From Clostridium tepidiprofundi DSM 19306 (GTDB lineage Bacteria; Bacillota; Clostridia; Clostridiales; Clostridiaceae), in contig NZ_LTBA01000011.1 of NCBI RefSeq assembly GCF_001594005.1, forward strand, positions 1-64,000: 64,000 nucleotides of DNA, read 5' to 3'. Shown in pieces: positions 16,121 to 25,658 of this stretch (positions within the stretch are counted from its first letter, which is position 1; the number at the start of each line of letters is the position of its first letter). The position numbers and the translations under genes were made by a program. Under the pieces are notes generated by a model. It did no database searches. It was not told where the DNA came from and saw only the letters and a program-made list of their open reading frames with translations.

Positions 16121-17382
16121 CTACCAGTTAAGGGTTTTATATCTGAATGTAAAAAAACGGATCTTACTATTGAGTTACTGCCATATTTCAATCTTATGCT
16201 ATCTATTGTTTTGTCAAGTTTTCTTATTTTTTCTACATTACCATTTTCAAATATAGAAGTTTGATAAAAATCATTGCTGCAAAGTTCAGAAACAGAAACT
16301 CCTATAAGTCTTATGGGTTCACCCTTCCATATTTCATCAAAAAGCTTGCATGCAGTTTCTGCAATTTTTTGTGTGGAATCTGTTGCACTAAACAGCTTTC
16401 TTTGATGTGAATAGCTTATAAAATCACTATTTTTTATTGAAATAGAAACTAGTGAACAACAATTTTCGGAATTTCTAAGTCTCATACCAACAGTTTCTGA
16501 AAGGGATAAAATAACCATATGTGCATCATTCTTATTTTCTATGTTAAAAGGAGTTGTTGTAGAATTACCAACACTTTTCATGTTGATATGGTTACTTTTT
16601 ATAACTTCAGATTCATCAATTCCATTAGCATAGTTCCACATAAGTATACCATTGCTTTTAAATTTTATTTTTAAAAGATTTATATCATAATTTGCAAGAT
16701 CGCCTATGGTATTAATATTAATTTTTCTTAATTTAGGTGCTGTGGCTCTTCCAACCATGAACAGATCTTCTATTGGAAGTTGCCACATTTTTTTCTTTAT
16801 TTCATTAGGGAAAAGTGTGTGTACATTATCAGGTTTTTTGAAATCTGAAGCCATTTTTGCTAAGAGTTTATTAGATGATATACCTATATTTACTGTAAAT
16901 CCTAATTCATTCTTTATTCTTTCTTTTATGCTATGAGCAAGTTTTACATAGTCAGGGTATAGATTATCCATATTCGTAAAATCTAAGAAACATTCATCAA
17001 TAGAATATTTTTGTATTATTGGAGTATATTCTTTAAGAAGTTCTAACATGGCATTACTGTTCTTTAAATACAAGCTATAATTTGGAGGTTCAACTATAAG
17101 CTTAGGATATTTTTGCATTGCACTAAATAAACTTTCTCCTGTTTGAATTTTGTATTTTTTGGCAGGAATAGATTTTGCTAAAACTATGCCGTGTCTACTT
17201 TTAGGGTTTCCTCCTATGATTGATGGAATTTCCCTTAAGTCCAATTTTGAGCCGTGCTGAAGTTTATATATTGCTGTCCAAGATAGATATGCTGAATTTA
17301 CATCTATATGGAATATAATCTTATTTTTATTTGTATGATTGTTTTTCATACTTATTTTTGTAATGTTACTTGTACTGCTCAT
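16111..17382 (-). CDS. Y-family DNA polymerase (DinB/Pol IV type)
   Basis: The 423-residue protein shows the Y-family palm motifs FHIDVNSAYLSW (metal Asp) and SIDECFLDFT (catalytic Asp-Glu), a thumb with VNIGISSNKLLAKMASDFKKP and a C-terminal little-finger domain. It performs translesion synthesis past damaged bases with low fidelity. The ATG at 17382 is preceded by AGAGGTTGT. It is the only gene on this strand here, convergent with feoB. The final residues Ser-Met-Glu come from the palindromic repeat, so the natural C-terminus may have been altered; a beta-clamp binding motif was not recognised at the end. Confidence 0.9.
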   Translation of the reverse strand: MSSTSNITKISMKNNHTNKNKIIFHIDVNSAYLSWTAIYKLQHGSKLDLREIPSIIGGNPKSRHGIVLAKSIPAKKYKIQTGESLFSAMQKYPKLIVEPPNYSLYLKNSNAMLELLKEYTPIIQKYSIDECFLDFTNMDNLYPDYVKLAHSIKERIKNELGFTVNIGISSNKLLAKMASDFKKPDNVHTLFPNEIKKKMWQLPIEDLFMVGRATAPKLRKININTIGDLANYDINLLKIKFKSNGILMWNYANGIDESEVIKSNHINMKSVGNSTTTPFNIENKNDAHMVILSLSETVGMRLRNSENCCSLVSISIKNSDFISYSHQRKLFSATDSTQKIAETACKLFDEIWKGEPIRLIGVSVSELCSNDFYQTSIFENGNVEKIRKLDKTIDSIRLKYGSNSIVRSVFLHSDIKPLTGSME

Positions 17383-17472
17383 GTTTTACAACCTCTTTCC
17401 AAAAATTGTTCTATAATTAATTATAGCGAACATATGTTTAATTGTAAAGAAATTTATGGAAAATGGAAAAAA

Positions 17473-17492
17473 TTACACCCCTGGGGTGAATT
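17473..17492. repeat. CCCCTGGGG core, copy 7
   Basis: TTACACCCCTGGGGTGAATT lies 45 bp before the Wzz-like gene. Only the core is present. Confidence 0.8.
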
Positions 17493-17535
17493 TTTTGTGT
17501 GTTTTTCAAATATATTCTAGAGAGGGGGGAGTACT

Positions 17536-18237
17536 ATGAATGAGGAAATGGAAATTGATTTACTAGAGATGGGACATATTATTCTTAAAAGAAAGTGGAT
17601 TATAATTTATGTAACACTGTTTTCAACAATGATTTCTGCATTAATCAGTTTTTTTGTAATTAAACCTGTATATGAGTCAAAAGTCAGCATAGTAATAGGT
17701 AAAGAGGAAGCAAGAATTTTTTATGAAGATAAGTATACTAATGGTGATGTTACAATGTATCAAAAGCTTGTTAAAACTTATGCTGAAATAGCGCAGTCAA
17801 ATACAGTATTACAAAAGACGGCTGATAATTTAGATGGGTATACTATGAAAGACATTAGAAGTTTTATAACTGTATCGCCTAAGGCTAACACAGAAATATT
17901 GGAAATTAAAGTGAAAAATAACAATAGAACAGATGCAATGCTTATTGCGAATGAACTTACTAGAAACTTTACAGTAGAGGCAAATAGAGTATTGCCTGCT
18001 GGTGAACTTAATATTCTAGATAAAGCAGCAATTCCAGATGTGCCTGTATCTCCAAATAGAAAATTAAATATTGCTATTGCTTTTTTATTGGGAGCTATGA
18101 TTTCAATTGGAATAGTGTTTTTACTTGAATACATGGATACAAAAGTTAGAACGGAAGAAGAAATAGAAAAATATTTAGATATTCCAGTGCTAGTTTCAAT
18201 TCCAAATCAAAATGGTATGGTGGTGTGGGAAAAATGA
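17536..18237 (+). CDS. Wzz/YveK-type polysaccharide chain-length regulator
   Basis: The 233-residue protein has membrane segments at about 24-44 and 175-197 around an extracellular helical domain, and the post-membrane stretch YMDTKVRTEEEIEKYLDIPVL with the preceding PVSPNRK typical of polysaccharide copolymerases. It sets chain length of a capsule or exopolysaccharide and activates the partner BY-kinase. It overlaps the kinase gene by four bases, a conserved arrangement in Gram-positive bacteria. The start ATG has AGAGGGGGGAG upstream. Confidence 0.9.
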   Translation: MNEEMEIDLLEMGHIILKRKWIIIYVTLFSTMISALISFFVIKPVYESKVSIVIGKEEARIFYEDKYTNGDVTMYQKLVKTYAEIAQSNTVLQKTADNLDGYTMKDIRSFITVSPKANTEILEIKVKNNNRTDAMLIANELTRNFTVEANRVLPAGELNILDKAAIPDVPVSPNRKLNIAIAFLLGAMISIGIVFLLEYMDTKVRTEEEIEKYLDIPVLVSIPNQNGMVVWEK

Positions 18238-19199
18238 AAAATGAAGCTGAAGTATACAAATTATTAAGAAATAGTATTGAATTTTCAAGTGTTAATTCAA
18301 ATATTAAAAGTATACTTATTACAAGCTCAAAGAGAGGAGAAGGTAAAACGACGATTGCAGCAAATTTAGCAATAATAATGGCTAAAAGTGGTAAAAAAAC
18401 ATTGCTTATTGATTGTGATTTTACTAATCCCAATATTCATGATGTGTTTAATTTAGATAATAGTACTGGATTAATTACAATACTTCATAGTCAAAATAAT
18501 AGTGGGCAATTATATATAAATACAATGAATGAAGCAAATAATAAAGTAGTGACATGCAATGAAGTAGCAACATTGGCATGCAATGAAGTTTCAGCATTAG
18601 TATGTAATAAAGTAGCGACATATAATGAAGTAGCTTGTAGTAATGCATTATACGATACTACAATAGAATGTAGTAAATCAATATGTAATGAGGCAATTCT
18701 AAATGATAAAGCAATTGCTAAAAGCAAAATCAATAATCTCTATATTTTACCATCAGGTTTGAACAAAAATGGTACAAGCCGAGTGTCAAAGGACAGGACA
18801 GACAGGACAAATATAAAAGACATAAAAGACATAAAAGGAATAGAAAATATAGAAAACATACAACATATACAAGACACACAAGACACAGAAGGTACATCTG
18901 AATTAATAATGTCTAACAATATGAAACAACTATTTGAGAGAATCACCAAAGAATATGATTTTATAATAGTAGATACACCAGCTATTCAATATTCTAGTGA
19001 TGTTCAGGTAATATCGCAGTACGTAGATGGTTGCATATTAGTTATCAGGGCAGGAATGAACACTAGGAATGAAATTGAAACAAGCAAAAGGTTATTGCAG
19101 AAGGTAAATGCAAGAATTATTGGAGCAATATTGAATAAGGCAGATATTAGTCCTAAAAGTAAGAAAAAATCAATTAGTTGTAAAAGCAAAAAACATTAG
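18234..19199 (+). CDS. CpsD/YveL-type BY-kinase with two low-complexity insertions
   Basis: Using ATG 18234 (an in-frame GTG at 18225 is possible) gives 321 residues. Walker A GEGKTT (35-40), Walker A' LLIDCD (57-62) and Walker B FIIVDTPA (about 242-249) identify a bacterial tyrosine kinase that works with the Wzz-like protein in polysaccharide export. Between Walker A' and B lie two unusual insertions: one rich in CNEVA-like units (about 101-165) and one of IKDIKDIKGIENIENI-like dipeptide repeats (about 182-221). The C-terminus ends in Lys/Ser-rich sequence without the tyrosine cluster that such kinases normally autophosphorylate. It may therefore act as a kinase-like activator. A dispersed repeat begins at its stop codon. 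Confidence 0.85.
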   Translation: MKNEAEVYKLLRNSIEFSSVNSNIKSILITSSKRGEGKTTIAANLAIIMAKSGKKTLLIDCDFTNPNIHDVFNLDNSTGLITILHSQNNSGQLYINTMNEANNKVVTCNEVATLACNEVSALVCNKVATYNEVACSNALYDTTIECSKSICNEAILNDKAIAKSKINNLYILPSGLNKNGTSRVSKDRTDRTNIKDIKDIKGIENIENIQHIQDTQDTEGTSELIMSNNMKQLFERITKEYDFIIVDTPAIQYSSDVQVISQYVDGCILVIRAGMNTRNEIETSKRLLQKVNARIIGAILNKADISPKSKKKSISCKSKKH

Positions 19200-19310
19200 T
19201 GAACTCTTTTGGCTAAAGTAAAACATCGAAACTTCAAGTGAAACTCTACTCCACTTGAGTCAAAAGCTTCAATTTCTCATTTATAGAAGAGGTGTTTTGT
19301 AAAATCGATG
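19199..19310 (-). repeat. Dispersed multi-hairpin repeat, copy 4 (inverted)
   Basis: GTGAACTCTTTTGGCTAAAG, AAACATCGAAACTTCAAGTG, CTCTACTCCACTTGAG and TTTTGTAAAATCGATGA follow in order, the reverse of copy 1. It begins at the stop codon of the kinase gene. Confidence 0.85.
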
Positions 19311-19453
19311 AAAATTAAAAAGGTAAGAACATATGATGAAAATCAAAAAAGGCAAGAGCATATAATCAGGCGAATATAATCAAGAACATATAATAATGAT
19401 AGCAAAGAACTGAAATTAGTTTTATGAAAGTATTGGGGAGTGGGGGATAGAAT

Positions 19454-21916
19454 ATGCGAAAAAAAAGTATAGTTACAGGATATTTTATAGTGTGTATAAT
19501 TTTTGCAATAATAATCTTTAATGTATCGGATTGCTTGAGTGTAAAGGCAGTAACGACTTCGGAAGAAAAAAAAGTAGAGTGTATAGGGAATGTGAATTGT
19601 TTTTTTATAGATAGTTCTTTTATAAATATTTTAGCGAAAGGTAATGAAATAATAGTAGAGGTGAAATACAATGGTAACCAAAATATAGAAAAATGCATTC
19701 AGATATGGGGTAATTCAGGAAATGGATGGGTTCTTGTGAAGGATTTTGATTCAACATTAAATAGAACAAACCATGCTGTGAATAAAACCAAGAATAGTAC
19801 AAATAACAATGATATAAATAAGACAAGCAAGACAAGCAAGACAGGTAAGACAAGCAATGCCATAAATTTAAGTTATGGAAATAAAAAATATGTTTATACA
19901 TGGAATTTGAGGAATATTGATAAATATAATGAATCATATTACAAACCCTATTTAAAGAAAAATGAAGGTATATATAAAGTTTATGTAAGGTATAAAAAAG
20001 GCAGAACATACAGAGAATTTTACAAAACTTTTTATTTAAAGGCTGATAATACTTTAGAAGAAACCAAAATAATAACTTCTTTTGATTTATGGAATAACGC
20101 TATGTATGCAAATTATATTCCATTAATTATGAATGCAGACATAAATGATACAAAAATAAATGGCAGATACAGAAATAATATAGACACAAATAGTACAAAC
20201 AAGAGTGGTGCAGATACAAGTACAAGCACAAGTAGTACAGATATAAGTAGTGCAAGTAAAAATAGCACAGACAGAAGTAGTATAAGCCAAAGTAGTACGA
20301 ACAGAAGTAATGCAGATACAAGTACAAGCAAAAATGGTATAAATAGAAATAATGCATACACAAATAGTACAAGTAGTAAAAACAGGGATAGTACAAACAA
20401 AAGTAATACAAGCGGTAATACAACCAAAAATAGTACAAGTGCAACCAAAAGTAGTATAAGTAAAAATACTATAAATAGAAACAGTATGAATATAAATAAT
20501 GTGCTAAACAGTATGTTTGATGATATAGAGAATTTTCCTATGGAAACATTTGAAGTAACAGATTCACCAGTTGTGGCGTATCAGAATGTTCCTTTCCTTA
20601 TATTCACTATTAAAAATGATTCTAGTTTAATTCATGCAATAAGAATAGTGGGTTACAATGATACGGCTTTAAATGAGAACATTGATAGGCTTGATTTGTG
20701 TTTATTGGATAGAAATGTATGGATATGGACACCTAAAAGAAGTGGCATTTTTAATATAGTTGCATACGATTCTTATGATAAACCTATTGCAAAGAGAAAA
20801 GTATATGTAAATTCAGAGAACAATAAATATTTGCAGCTTGATGCTTTAAAAATATGGAATGATGATAATAACACACATGTTGCTGCAAAGATAGCTAAAA
20901 GTAAACCTTGTGGATTTGATGAAAATGAAAATAAAATAATGAAATTCACGATAAGTGAACCACATGTTTGGTCAAAAACAATAAAAAATTATGGAGATGT
21001 TGTTAGAAAGTCTACCAACAATAAATATAAAAATTATTATGAAATAAATGAGAAAAATGATAATTTTAAATTTAATTATGGAAACTATTTGGTGGGTGTT
21101 ACGATTAAAAGCAAGTACTCAATAGAATATGAAGATGCGAAATGTCTACATTACAATAAATCATCATATAGTAATTTGAAATTAAATATTATAATGGATA
21201 CTACTAATACTAAAGAAGATAGTAAAGGTAAATATCCAACTAATTCAAAATTTACTTTTACTGCTAATATTGGTGAAAAAAATATTACAGATAAAAACGA
21301 TATTGAATATGCTTTTTTATTATGGGATGCTAGAGGGAAAAAATTAATTAAACAGTATAGAAGTTTGGCTAAAGATAATGAAGCTAATAAATTAAATTGG
21401 ACACCAGCAGACCCAGGGAAATATATAATTTATGCAAGAGTTAGAAGAAGAAGTATTAACAATAATTTACCTAATTCGTATGAGGCTGAAGTGGCTTATC
21501 CAATAGAGATTTTTGATAGCAGAGTGGGAAAAATAAATATAGAAAAGATAAGCATAGATAATATGAATGTCCAGGATATTATCAACAATAAAGAAGCAAT
21601 TACTTCCCATGAAATGCACTATTTAAAAATCAAAGCTGATTATGTTAATACAAAATGTAATAATAATGGAATTAAAGCTAATCAAAGATTGATGTATAAG
21701 GTATATGCAATTCATGATGGCTACTGGCAAATGTTGAGTTCTTACAGTAAAATAAATAAAATTCCATTTTACCCTAAGAGCTATGGTGAATATAAAATAA
21801 TTGTATTAGTAAAGGATTCATTATCAGGAGCTGGAGAGGTAAGAAAGGAATTTAATATAAATGTTAAAAAGAATTGTGTAGATTGGAATTGGTGCTGGAA
21901 TTGCGGGAATAATTAA
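19454..21916 (+). CDS. Large secreted protein with Y_Y_Y-like modules and Ser/Thr/Asn repeat stretch
   Basis: The 820-residue protein has an N-terminal membrane or signal segment (about 7-32). Several beta modules carry the triple-tyrosine pattern: YTWNLRN...GIYKVYVRYKKG (about 137-178), WIWTPKRSGIFNIVAYD (about 418-434), LNWTPADPGKYIIYARVRRR (about 651-670) and a last module with SYGEYKIIVLVKD. Y_Y_Y domains are extracellular Ig-like folds in clostridial cell-wall and sensor proteins. Residues about 231-346 form a Ser/Thr/Asn/Lys/Asp stretch with no complex structure, encoded by AGTACAAGC-type repeats, likely a flexible and slippage-prone linker. It lies downstream of the Wzz/CpsD pair and may be an envelope partner. 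The catalytic role, if any, is unknown. Confidence 0.8.
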   Translation: MRKKSIVTGYFIVCIIFAIIIFNVSDCLSVKAVTTSEEKKVECIGNVNCFFIDSSFINILAKGNEIIVEVKYNGNQNIEKCIQIWGNSGNGWVLVKDFDSTLNRTNHAVNKTKNSTNNNDINKTSKTSKTGKTSNAINLSYGNKKYVYTWNLRNIDKYNESYYKPYLKKNEGIYKVYVRYKKGRTYREFYKTFYLKADNTLEETKIITSFDLWNNAMYANYIPLIMNADINDTKINGRYRNNIDTNSTNKSGADTSTSTSSTDISSASKNSTDRSSISQSSTNRSNADTSTSKNGINRNNAYTNSTSSKNRDSTNKSNTSGNTTKNSTSATKSSISKNTINRNSMNINNVLNSMFDDIENFPMETFEVTDSPVVAYQNVPFLIFTIKNDSSLIHAIRIVGYNDTALNENIDRLDLCLLDRNVWIWTPKRSGIFNIVAYDSYDKPIAKRKVYVNSENNKYLQLDALKIWNDDNNTHVAAKIAKSKPCGFDENENKIMKFTISEPHVWSKTIKNYGDVVRKSTNNKYKNYYEINEKNDNFKFNYGNYLVGVTIKSKYSIEYEDAKCLHYNKSSYSNLKLNIIMDTTNTKEDSKGKYPTNSKFTFTANIGEKNITDKNDIEYAFLLWDARGKKLIKQYRSLAKDNEANKLNWTPADPGKYIIYARVRRRSINNNLPNSYEAEVAYPIEIFDSRVGKINIEKISIDNMNVQDIINNKEAITSHEMHYLKIKADYVNTKCNNNGIKANQRLMYKVYAIHDGYWQMLSSYSKINKIPFYPKSYGEYKIIVLVKDSLSGAGEVRKEFNINVKKNCVDWNWCWNCGNN

Positions 21917-21938
21917 ATAATTAAATGGGGTACAGCAT

Positions 21939-22598
21939 ATGGAATGTAATAAAAAAACAAATCATTCTCTCTTATTAAAAGTATTATTTATGATTACTAT
22001 AGTATCAATTACGATTAATATAATTTTGTGTGGCACTATAAATATTAATAAAAAAAGATATGAGACATCAATTAAGGAATGTATATCTAAAAGAAAGTCT
22101 CTTGATGGAATTTTGAATGTAAGAAAAAAAGAACTTGATGAAATGTTTGATAAATATTATTCTGATAAATTAAGAGAACTTATGGGTAAAGATGATTTAG
22201 TAATACTTGCACAAAAGCAGTGGAATTATGTATTAACAGTGAACGGAAAAAAACTTAGAGGAAACACCATCTATATAACCGATAATCATATCAAAATCGT
22301 GTTGGCCGAATTTACCAACAAAGAAAGGGTGTTGCCTAAAGAAATACTTATGAAAGGTACATTAACTGGTGGGGATCCAAATGACAGTTTGGATTCTCAT
22401 TTAAAGATTATTTCACAGGAGAAATACAATAAACATCAAGAAGAGAAAGAAGGAAACAAGAGAATAATTTATGAATTTAATAATATACCTCGAGGTACAA
22501 TAATCACGCTAAAATTAAGTGAAATACTTAAAAGCAGATTAAACTTAGATAAAAATAAATATCCTTCTAGCAATGAATATGAAATTGTAATTAGGTAA
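21939..22598 (+). CDS. Single-pass membrane protein of unknown function
   Basis: The 219-residue protein has one membrane helix (about 12-33), then a charged, probably coiled-coil segment (about 40-75) and an extracellular beta-rich domain (about 80-219). I recognise no family. It begins 22 bases after the 820-residue protein gene, so the two are probably cotranscribed and may work together at the cell surface. The next 700 bp contain no gene. Confidence 0.75.
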   Translation: MECNKKTNHSLLLKVLFMITIVSITINIILCGTININKKRYETSIKECISKRKSLDGILNVRKKELDEMFDKYYSDKLRELMGKDDLVILAQKQWNYVLTVNGKKLRGNTIYITDNHIKIVLAEFTNKERVLPKEILMKGTLTGGDPNDSLDSHLKIISQEKYNKHQEEKEGNKRIIYEFNNIPRGTIITLKLSEILKSRLNLDKNKYPSSNEYEIVIR

Positions 22599-23315
22599 CT
22601 GATATTGAACAATAGTTCTTATTCTTTAATGATATAGTTTTTTAGATTATTTACGATCTGTTATCCTGAAATTGTAATCATATTAATATTTTGTAAAAAA
22701 CAAGTTAATCTATAATTTTTAATATAAATCTAAAAACTATATTTTGTTCTATATTTTTTTAATTACAAAATATTTCTTTATATCTCTTTTTATTTTTTTG
22801 AATAAAAAGAGATATTTCTATTATTTATATATTTTCTGTTTAGAAGTATTCCATATTATTATACTTCTTACGATATGATTGCGATATTCCTTAATATAAA
22901 ATGACCTAATATTAAGAATTTGAGTTCGTAAATATGGAAATAGTTACAATGAAGGTAATATATATAATATGAGAACTCCAGAATCTATCAGAGATATTAA
23001 AACAATTAAAGGTATGAGGGTGATTTAAAAATATCAATTGATAAATTATAAGTAAAATGGTATAATCTAAAAAAATGATAACAATTTAAAATTGACTCGT
23101 TATTTTAAACTGCATAATTCAATTGAATATTTTGTTTGTGACGAAAATACAATTCTATCTGAAATAGTACGTCAATAATAATAATATAAATGAATTGAGC
23201 GGTAATTCGTAATAAGTACAAATTTCTTAATAGGGGGATATGCAAAAATACCTATATATCAACTGCGCTAAAATATGATTATGTTAAAATATGGCAAAGA
23301 AGGGAGTAAATATTC
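22599..23315. other. 717-bp AT-rich region without an intact gene
   Basis: A hairpin of ATATCTCTTTTTAT and ATAAAAAGAGATAT (about 22780-22816) is terminator-like. A 34-codon open stretch at about 22929-23026 (containing MRTPESIRDIKTIKG) has no start and could be a gene remnant. Nothing else could be supported. Confidence 0.5.
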
Positions 23316-24094
23316 ATGTAAAAAAAGATACCAATTATAATATTAATGTTACTTTTAGTTGGATGTACTGGTAATGATAATATTGTTACAAATAAAAATA
23401 AAGAAATAAATTCTACTAAAAGTATTAGTACTATTGAAAATAAAAAAGATGACTTTAGTGAGAAAGATGACTCTAATAAGAAAGATGAAATAATAACTTT
23501 CAAAGATAAAAATTTAGAAAAAAAATAAGAGAGGCTATAAATAAATCTACTGGAGATATTTTCAAAAGTGATGTTAATGTAGTAACTGAGTTAAATTTAG
23601 ATAACAGTCAAATAACAGATATAAGGCATTTGAAAGAAAATAACAAGTCAAAGATGCGACGTATATTTTGTGAAATACAAAGAGTTGGGTTCCGCTGATA
23701 GTAGGTTCTATCAACGGGTTCCAACGATGAAGTAGTTCGCAAAATAGACTAGCATACTGACTAGTTATTTTTTTGAAAATGCCTAACATCATTAAAAAAA
23801 TTAACTAGTTTAAATTTAAATAGTAATCTAATAACAGATATAACACCATTAAAAAATTTAACTAATTTAAAAAAATTAATATTATATAATAATCAAATAA
23901 AAGATATATCTTTATTGAAAAATTTTAATAATTTAACTGATTTAATGCTGCAAAATAATCAAATAACCGATATATCTCCATTGAAAAATTTAACAAATTT
24001 GACTATTCTAGAATTGCAGAATAATGAAATAAAAGATATAACTCCATCGAAGAATTTAACCAATTTGACTAACTTAATGTTGAAAAATAATTAA
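23316..24094 (+). pseudogene. Broken leucine-rich-repeat (internalin-like) lipoprotein
   Basis: The ATG at 23316 follows GAAGGGAG but the second codon is TAA. Ignoring it, the frame encodes a lipoprotein signal (IPIIILMLLLVGC) and a Lys/Asp-rich linker. A frameshift in an A-run near 23520 is needed to continue into KIREAINKSTGDIF and the first LRR (ELNLDNSQITDI). About 150 bp of unrelated, hairpin-rich DNA interrupts it (near 23625-23790). Then about four 22-residue repeats follow of the type LTNLKKLILYNNQIKDISLL, ending at 24094. With a nonsense codon, a frameshift and an insertion it cannot be expressed intact. LRR lipoproteins of this type bind host or surface ligands. Confidence 0.85.
23625..23790. 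mobile_element. Hairpin-rich insertion in the LRR pseudogene (MITE-like candidate)
   Basis: Between LRR segments lies a strongly folded block: ATTTTGTGAAATAC (about 23655-23668) pairs with GTAGTTCGCAAAAT, and inside it TTGGGTTCCGCTGATAG pairs with CTATCAACGGGTTCCAA (two mismatches). It is followed by GACTAGCATACTGACTAGTT and a T run. The 19-mer CAAAATAGACTAGCATACT recurs inverted at about 10188-10206, and the flank GCATTTGAAAGAAAATAACA recurs near 25573. It has no coding capacity. Confidence 0.6.
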
Positions 24095-24290
24095 ATATTA
24101 GATTATTTTTCAACTAAATCATATAATTGAGAAGTAAAAGAATTGCTATAGATAATAATTCTACAGCACTTGATATTAAGGAATTTATCACCAGACAATA
24201 AAAAAGTTTCAAAAAATAATGTATTCAAAAGTTAATTTAAATAATGCATTAGAACTAAATAAAGCATTTAACAGATAAAATGGAAAAAAT

Positions 24291-24375
24291 TACACCCCTG
24301 GGGTGTGTATTACAAAGAAGAGAGATATATAATAGAAAATTTTTATATTCTAATTTAATGCACCCCAGGGGTGCA
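24291..24375. repeat. CCCC-GGGG palindromic element pair, copies 8 and 9
   Basis: ATTACACCCCTGGGGTGTGT (about 24290) and GCACCCCAGGGGTGCATT (24358-24375) flank 50 bp containing an imperfect inverted repeat. A TATAAT (24384-24389) follows the second core and may serve galE. No further copy was seen in the remaining 39 kb. Confidence 0.85.
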
Positions 24376-24422
24376 TTTTGTGGTATAATTAGGCATATAT
24401 TGTAGAAGAGGGAGTGAAATTA

Positions 24423-25406
24423 ATGAATGTATTGGTTTGTGGCGGAGCTGGATATATAGGAAGTCACATGGTTGCTGAACTTATAGAAAATGGACATGAT
24501 GTTGTTGTTTTCGACAATCTCCAAAAGGGGCATAAAGAGGCTCTTTTAGGCGGAAAATTTTACAAAGGTGATTTAAGAGATAGACAAGCACTACATAGGG
24601 TTTTTAATGAAAATAAAATAGATGCAGTAATTGATTTTGCAGCTGATTCATTAGTTGGTGAAAGCGTACAAGAACCTGTAAAATATTTTGAAAACAATAT
24701 TGGCTCAACAGTGAATTTATTGGGTGCAATGAAAGAACATGGAGTAAAGTACATAGTATTTTCTTCGACAGCAGCGGTGTATGGTGAACCCGAAAATATA
24801 CCTATTGTTGAAGAGGACAAGACATTTCCAACGAATCCATATGGAGAGTCAAAGTTGGCGGTGGAAAAGATATTAAAGTGGTGTGACAATGCTTATGGCA
24901 TAAAGTATACTGCACTTAGGTATTTTAATGCTGCAGGTGCACATATAAGTGGGAAAATAGGAGAGCATCACAATCCGGAAACTCATTTAATACCAATAAT
25001 TTTGCAAGTTGCTCTTAAAAAGAGGGAAAAAATAATGGTATTTGGTGATGATTATGATACAAAAGATGGCACATGTATTAGAGATTATATACATGTTTCA
25101 GATTTAGCTAATGCACATCTATTGGCACTTGAGAGATTGATGAGCGGTAATGATAGCAAAATTTATAATTTAGGCAATGGAAAAGGATTTTCGGTTAAAG
25201 AGGTTATAGAAACAGCAAGAAATGTTACAGGAAAAGAAATCAAAGCTGAAATTGCAGCTAGAAGAGCTGGAGATCCAGCAGTTTTGGTAGCTTCAAGTGA
25301 TAAAGCAAAATCAGAATTGGGATGGAAACCTAAATATGATTCATTGGAAACTATTATAGAGACAGCTTGGATATGGCATAAAAATCATCCATATGGATAT
25401 TGTTAA
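24423..25406 (+). CDS. galE: UDP-glucose 4-epimerase
   Basis: The start is ATG 24423 with AGAGGGAGTG upstream; a GTG nine bases earlier overlaps that site. The 327-residue protein has the NAD-binding GGAGYIGS (7-14), the catalytic SST block (SSTAAVYG), YGESK (Tyr and Lys three apart) and the GalE-specific segments RYFNAAGA and [14 protein letters not shown]. It interconverts UDP-glucose and UDP-galactose in the cytosol, feeding surface polysaccharides. It lies just upstream of the surface-protein block and downstream of a palindromic repeat and TATAAT. Confidence 0.95.
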   Translation: MNVLVCGGAGYIGSHMVAELIENGHDVVVFDNLQKGHKEALLGGKFYKGDLRDRQALHRVFNENKIDAVIDFAADSLVGESVQEPVKYFENNIGSTVNLLGAMKEHGVKYIVFSSTAAVYGEPENIPIVEEDKTFPTNPYGESKLAVEKILKWCDNAYGIKYTALRYFNAAGAHISGKIGEHHNPETHLIPIILQVALKKREKIMVFGDDYDTKDGTCIRDYIHVSDLANAHLLALERLMSGNDSKIYNLGNGKGFSVKEVIETARNVTGKEIKAEIAARRAGDPAVLVASSDKAKSELGWKPKYDSLETIIETAWIWHKNHPYGYC

Positions 25407-25658
25407 GACAGATATACTGATTAAGTTGTATATTTAAAATTAAGTGCTAATTTTATATTGGATAATGTTAAAATAGCTATACTAATTAAGAAAACACAAA
25501 TACTTACGATAACTTATGTGTAAGTGTGTATAAATAAATGTATATACAATATATGTATAAAACTTCAATAAAGCATTTAGAAGAAAATAACAAGTCATAT
25601 TTACTATAAAATTCTGAATTACTTATTGAAGGTACAAAAGTATAGGAGGTTATACTGA
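25407..25658. other. AT-rich leader of the DUF5050 gene
   Basis: No gene. GCATTTAGAAGAAAATAACA at about 25573 matches the left flank of the insertion in the LRR pseudogene with two differences over 25 bases. Confidence 0.5.

Noticed and set aside
20113-20448. Long hydrophobic frames on the minus strand opposite the 820-residue protein
   Set aside because: They are shadows of the Ser/Thr/Asn repeat coding DNA, without start sites or family features.
22929-23026. Small protein containing MRTPESIRDIKTIKG
   Set aside because: No start with ribosome site for the whole open stretch and no recognised family; kept only as a possible remnant.
23655-23790. tRNA or other known structured RNA in the pseudogene insertion
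   Set aside because: The fold is a long double hairpin without cloverleaf arms, and I could not match it to a known RNA class.
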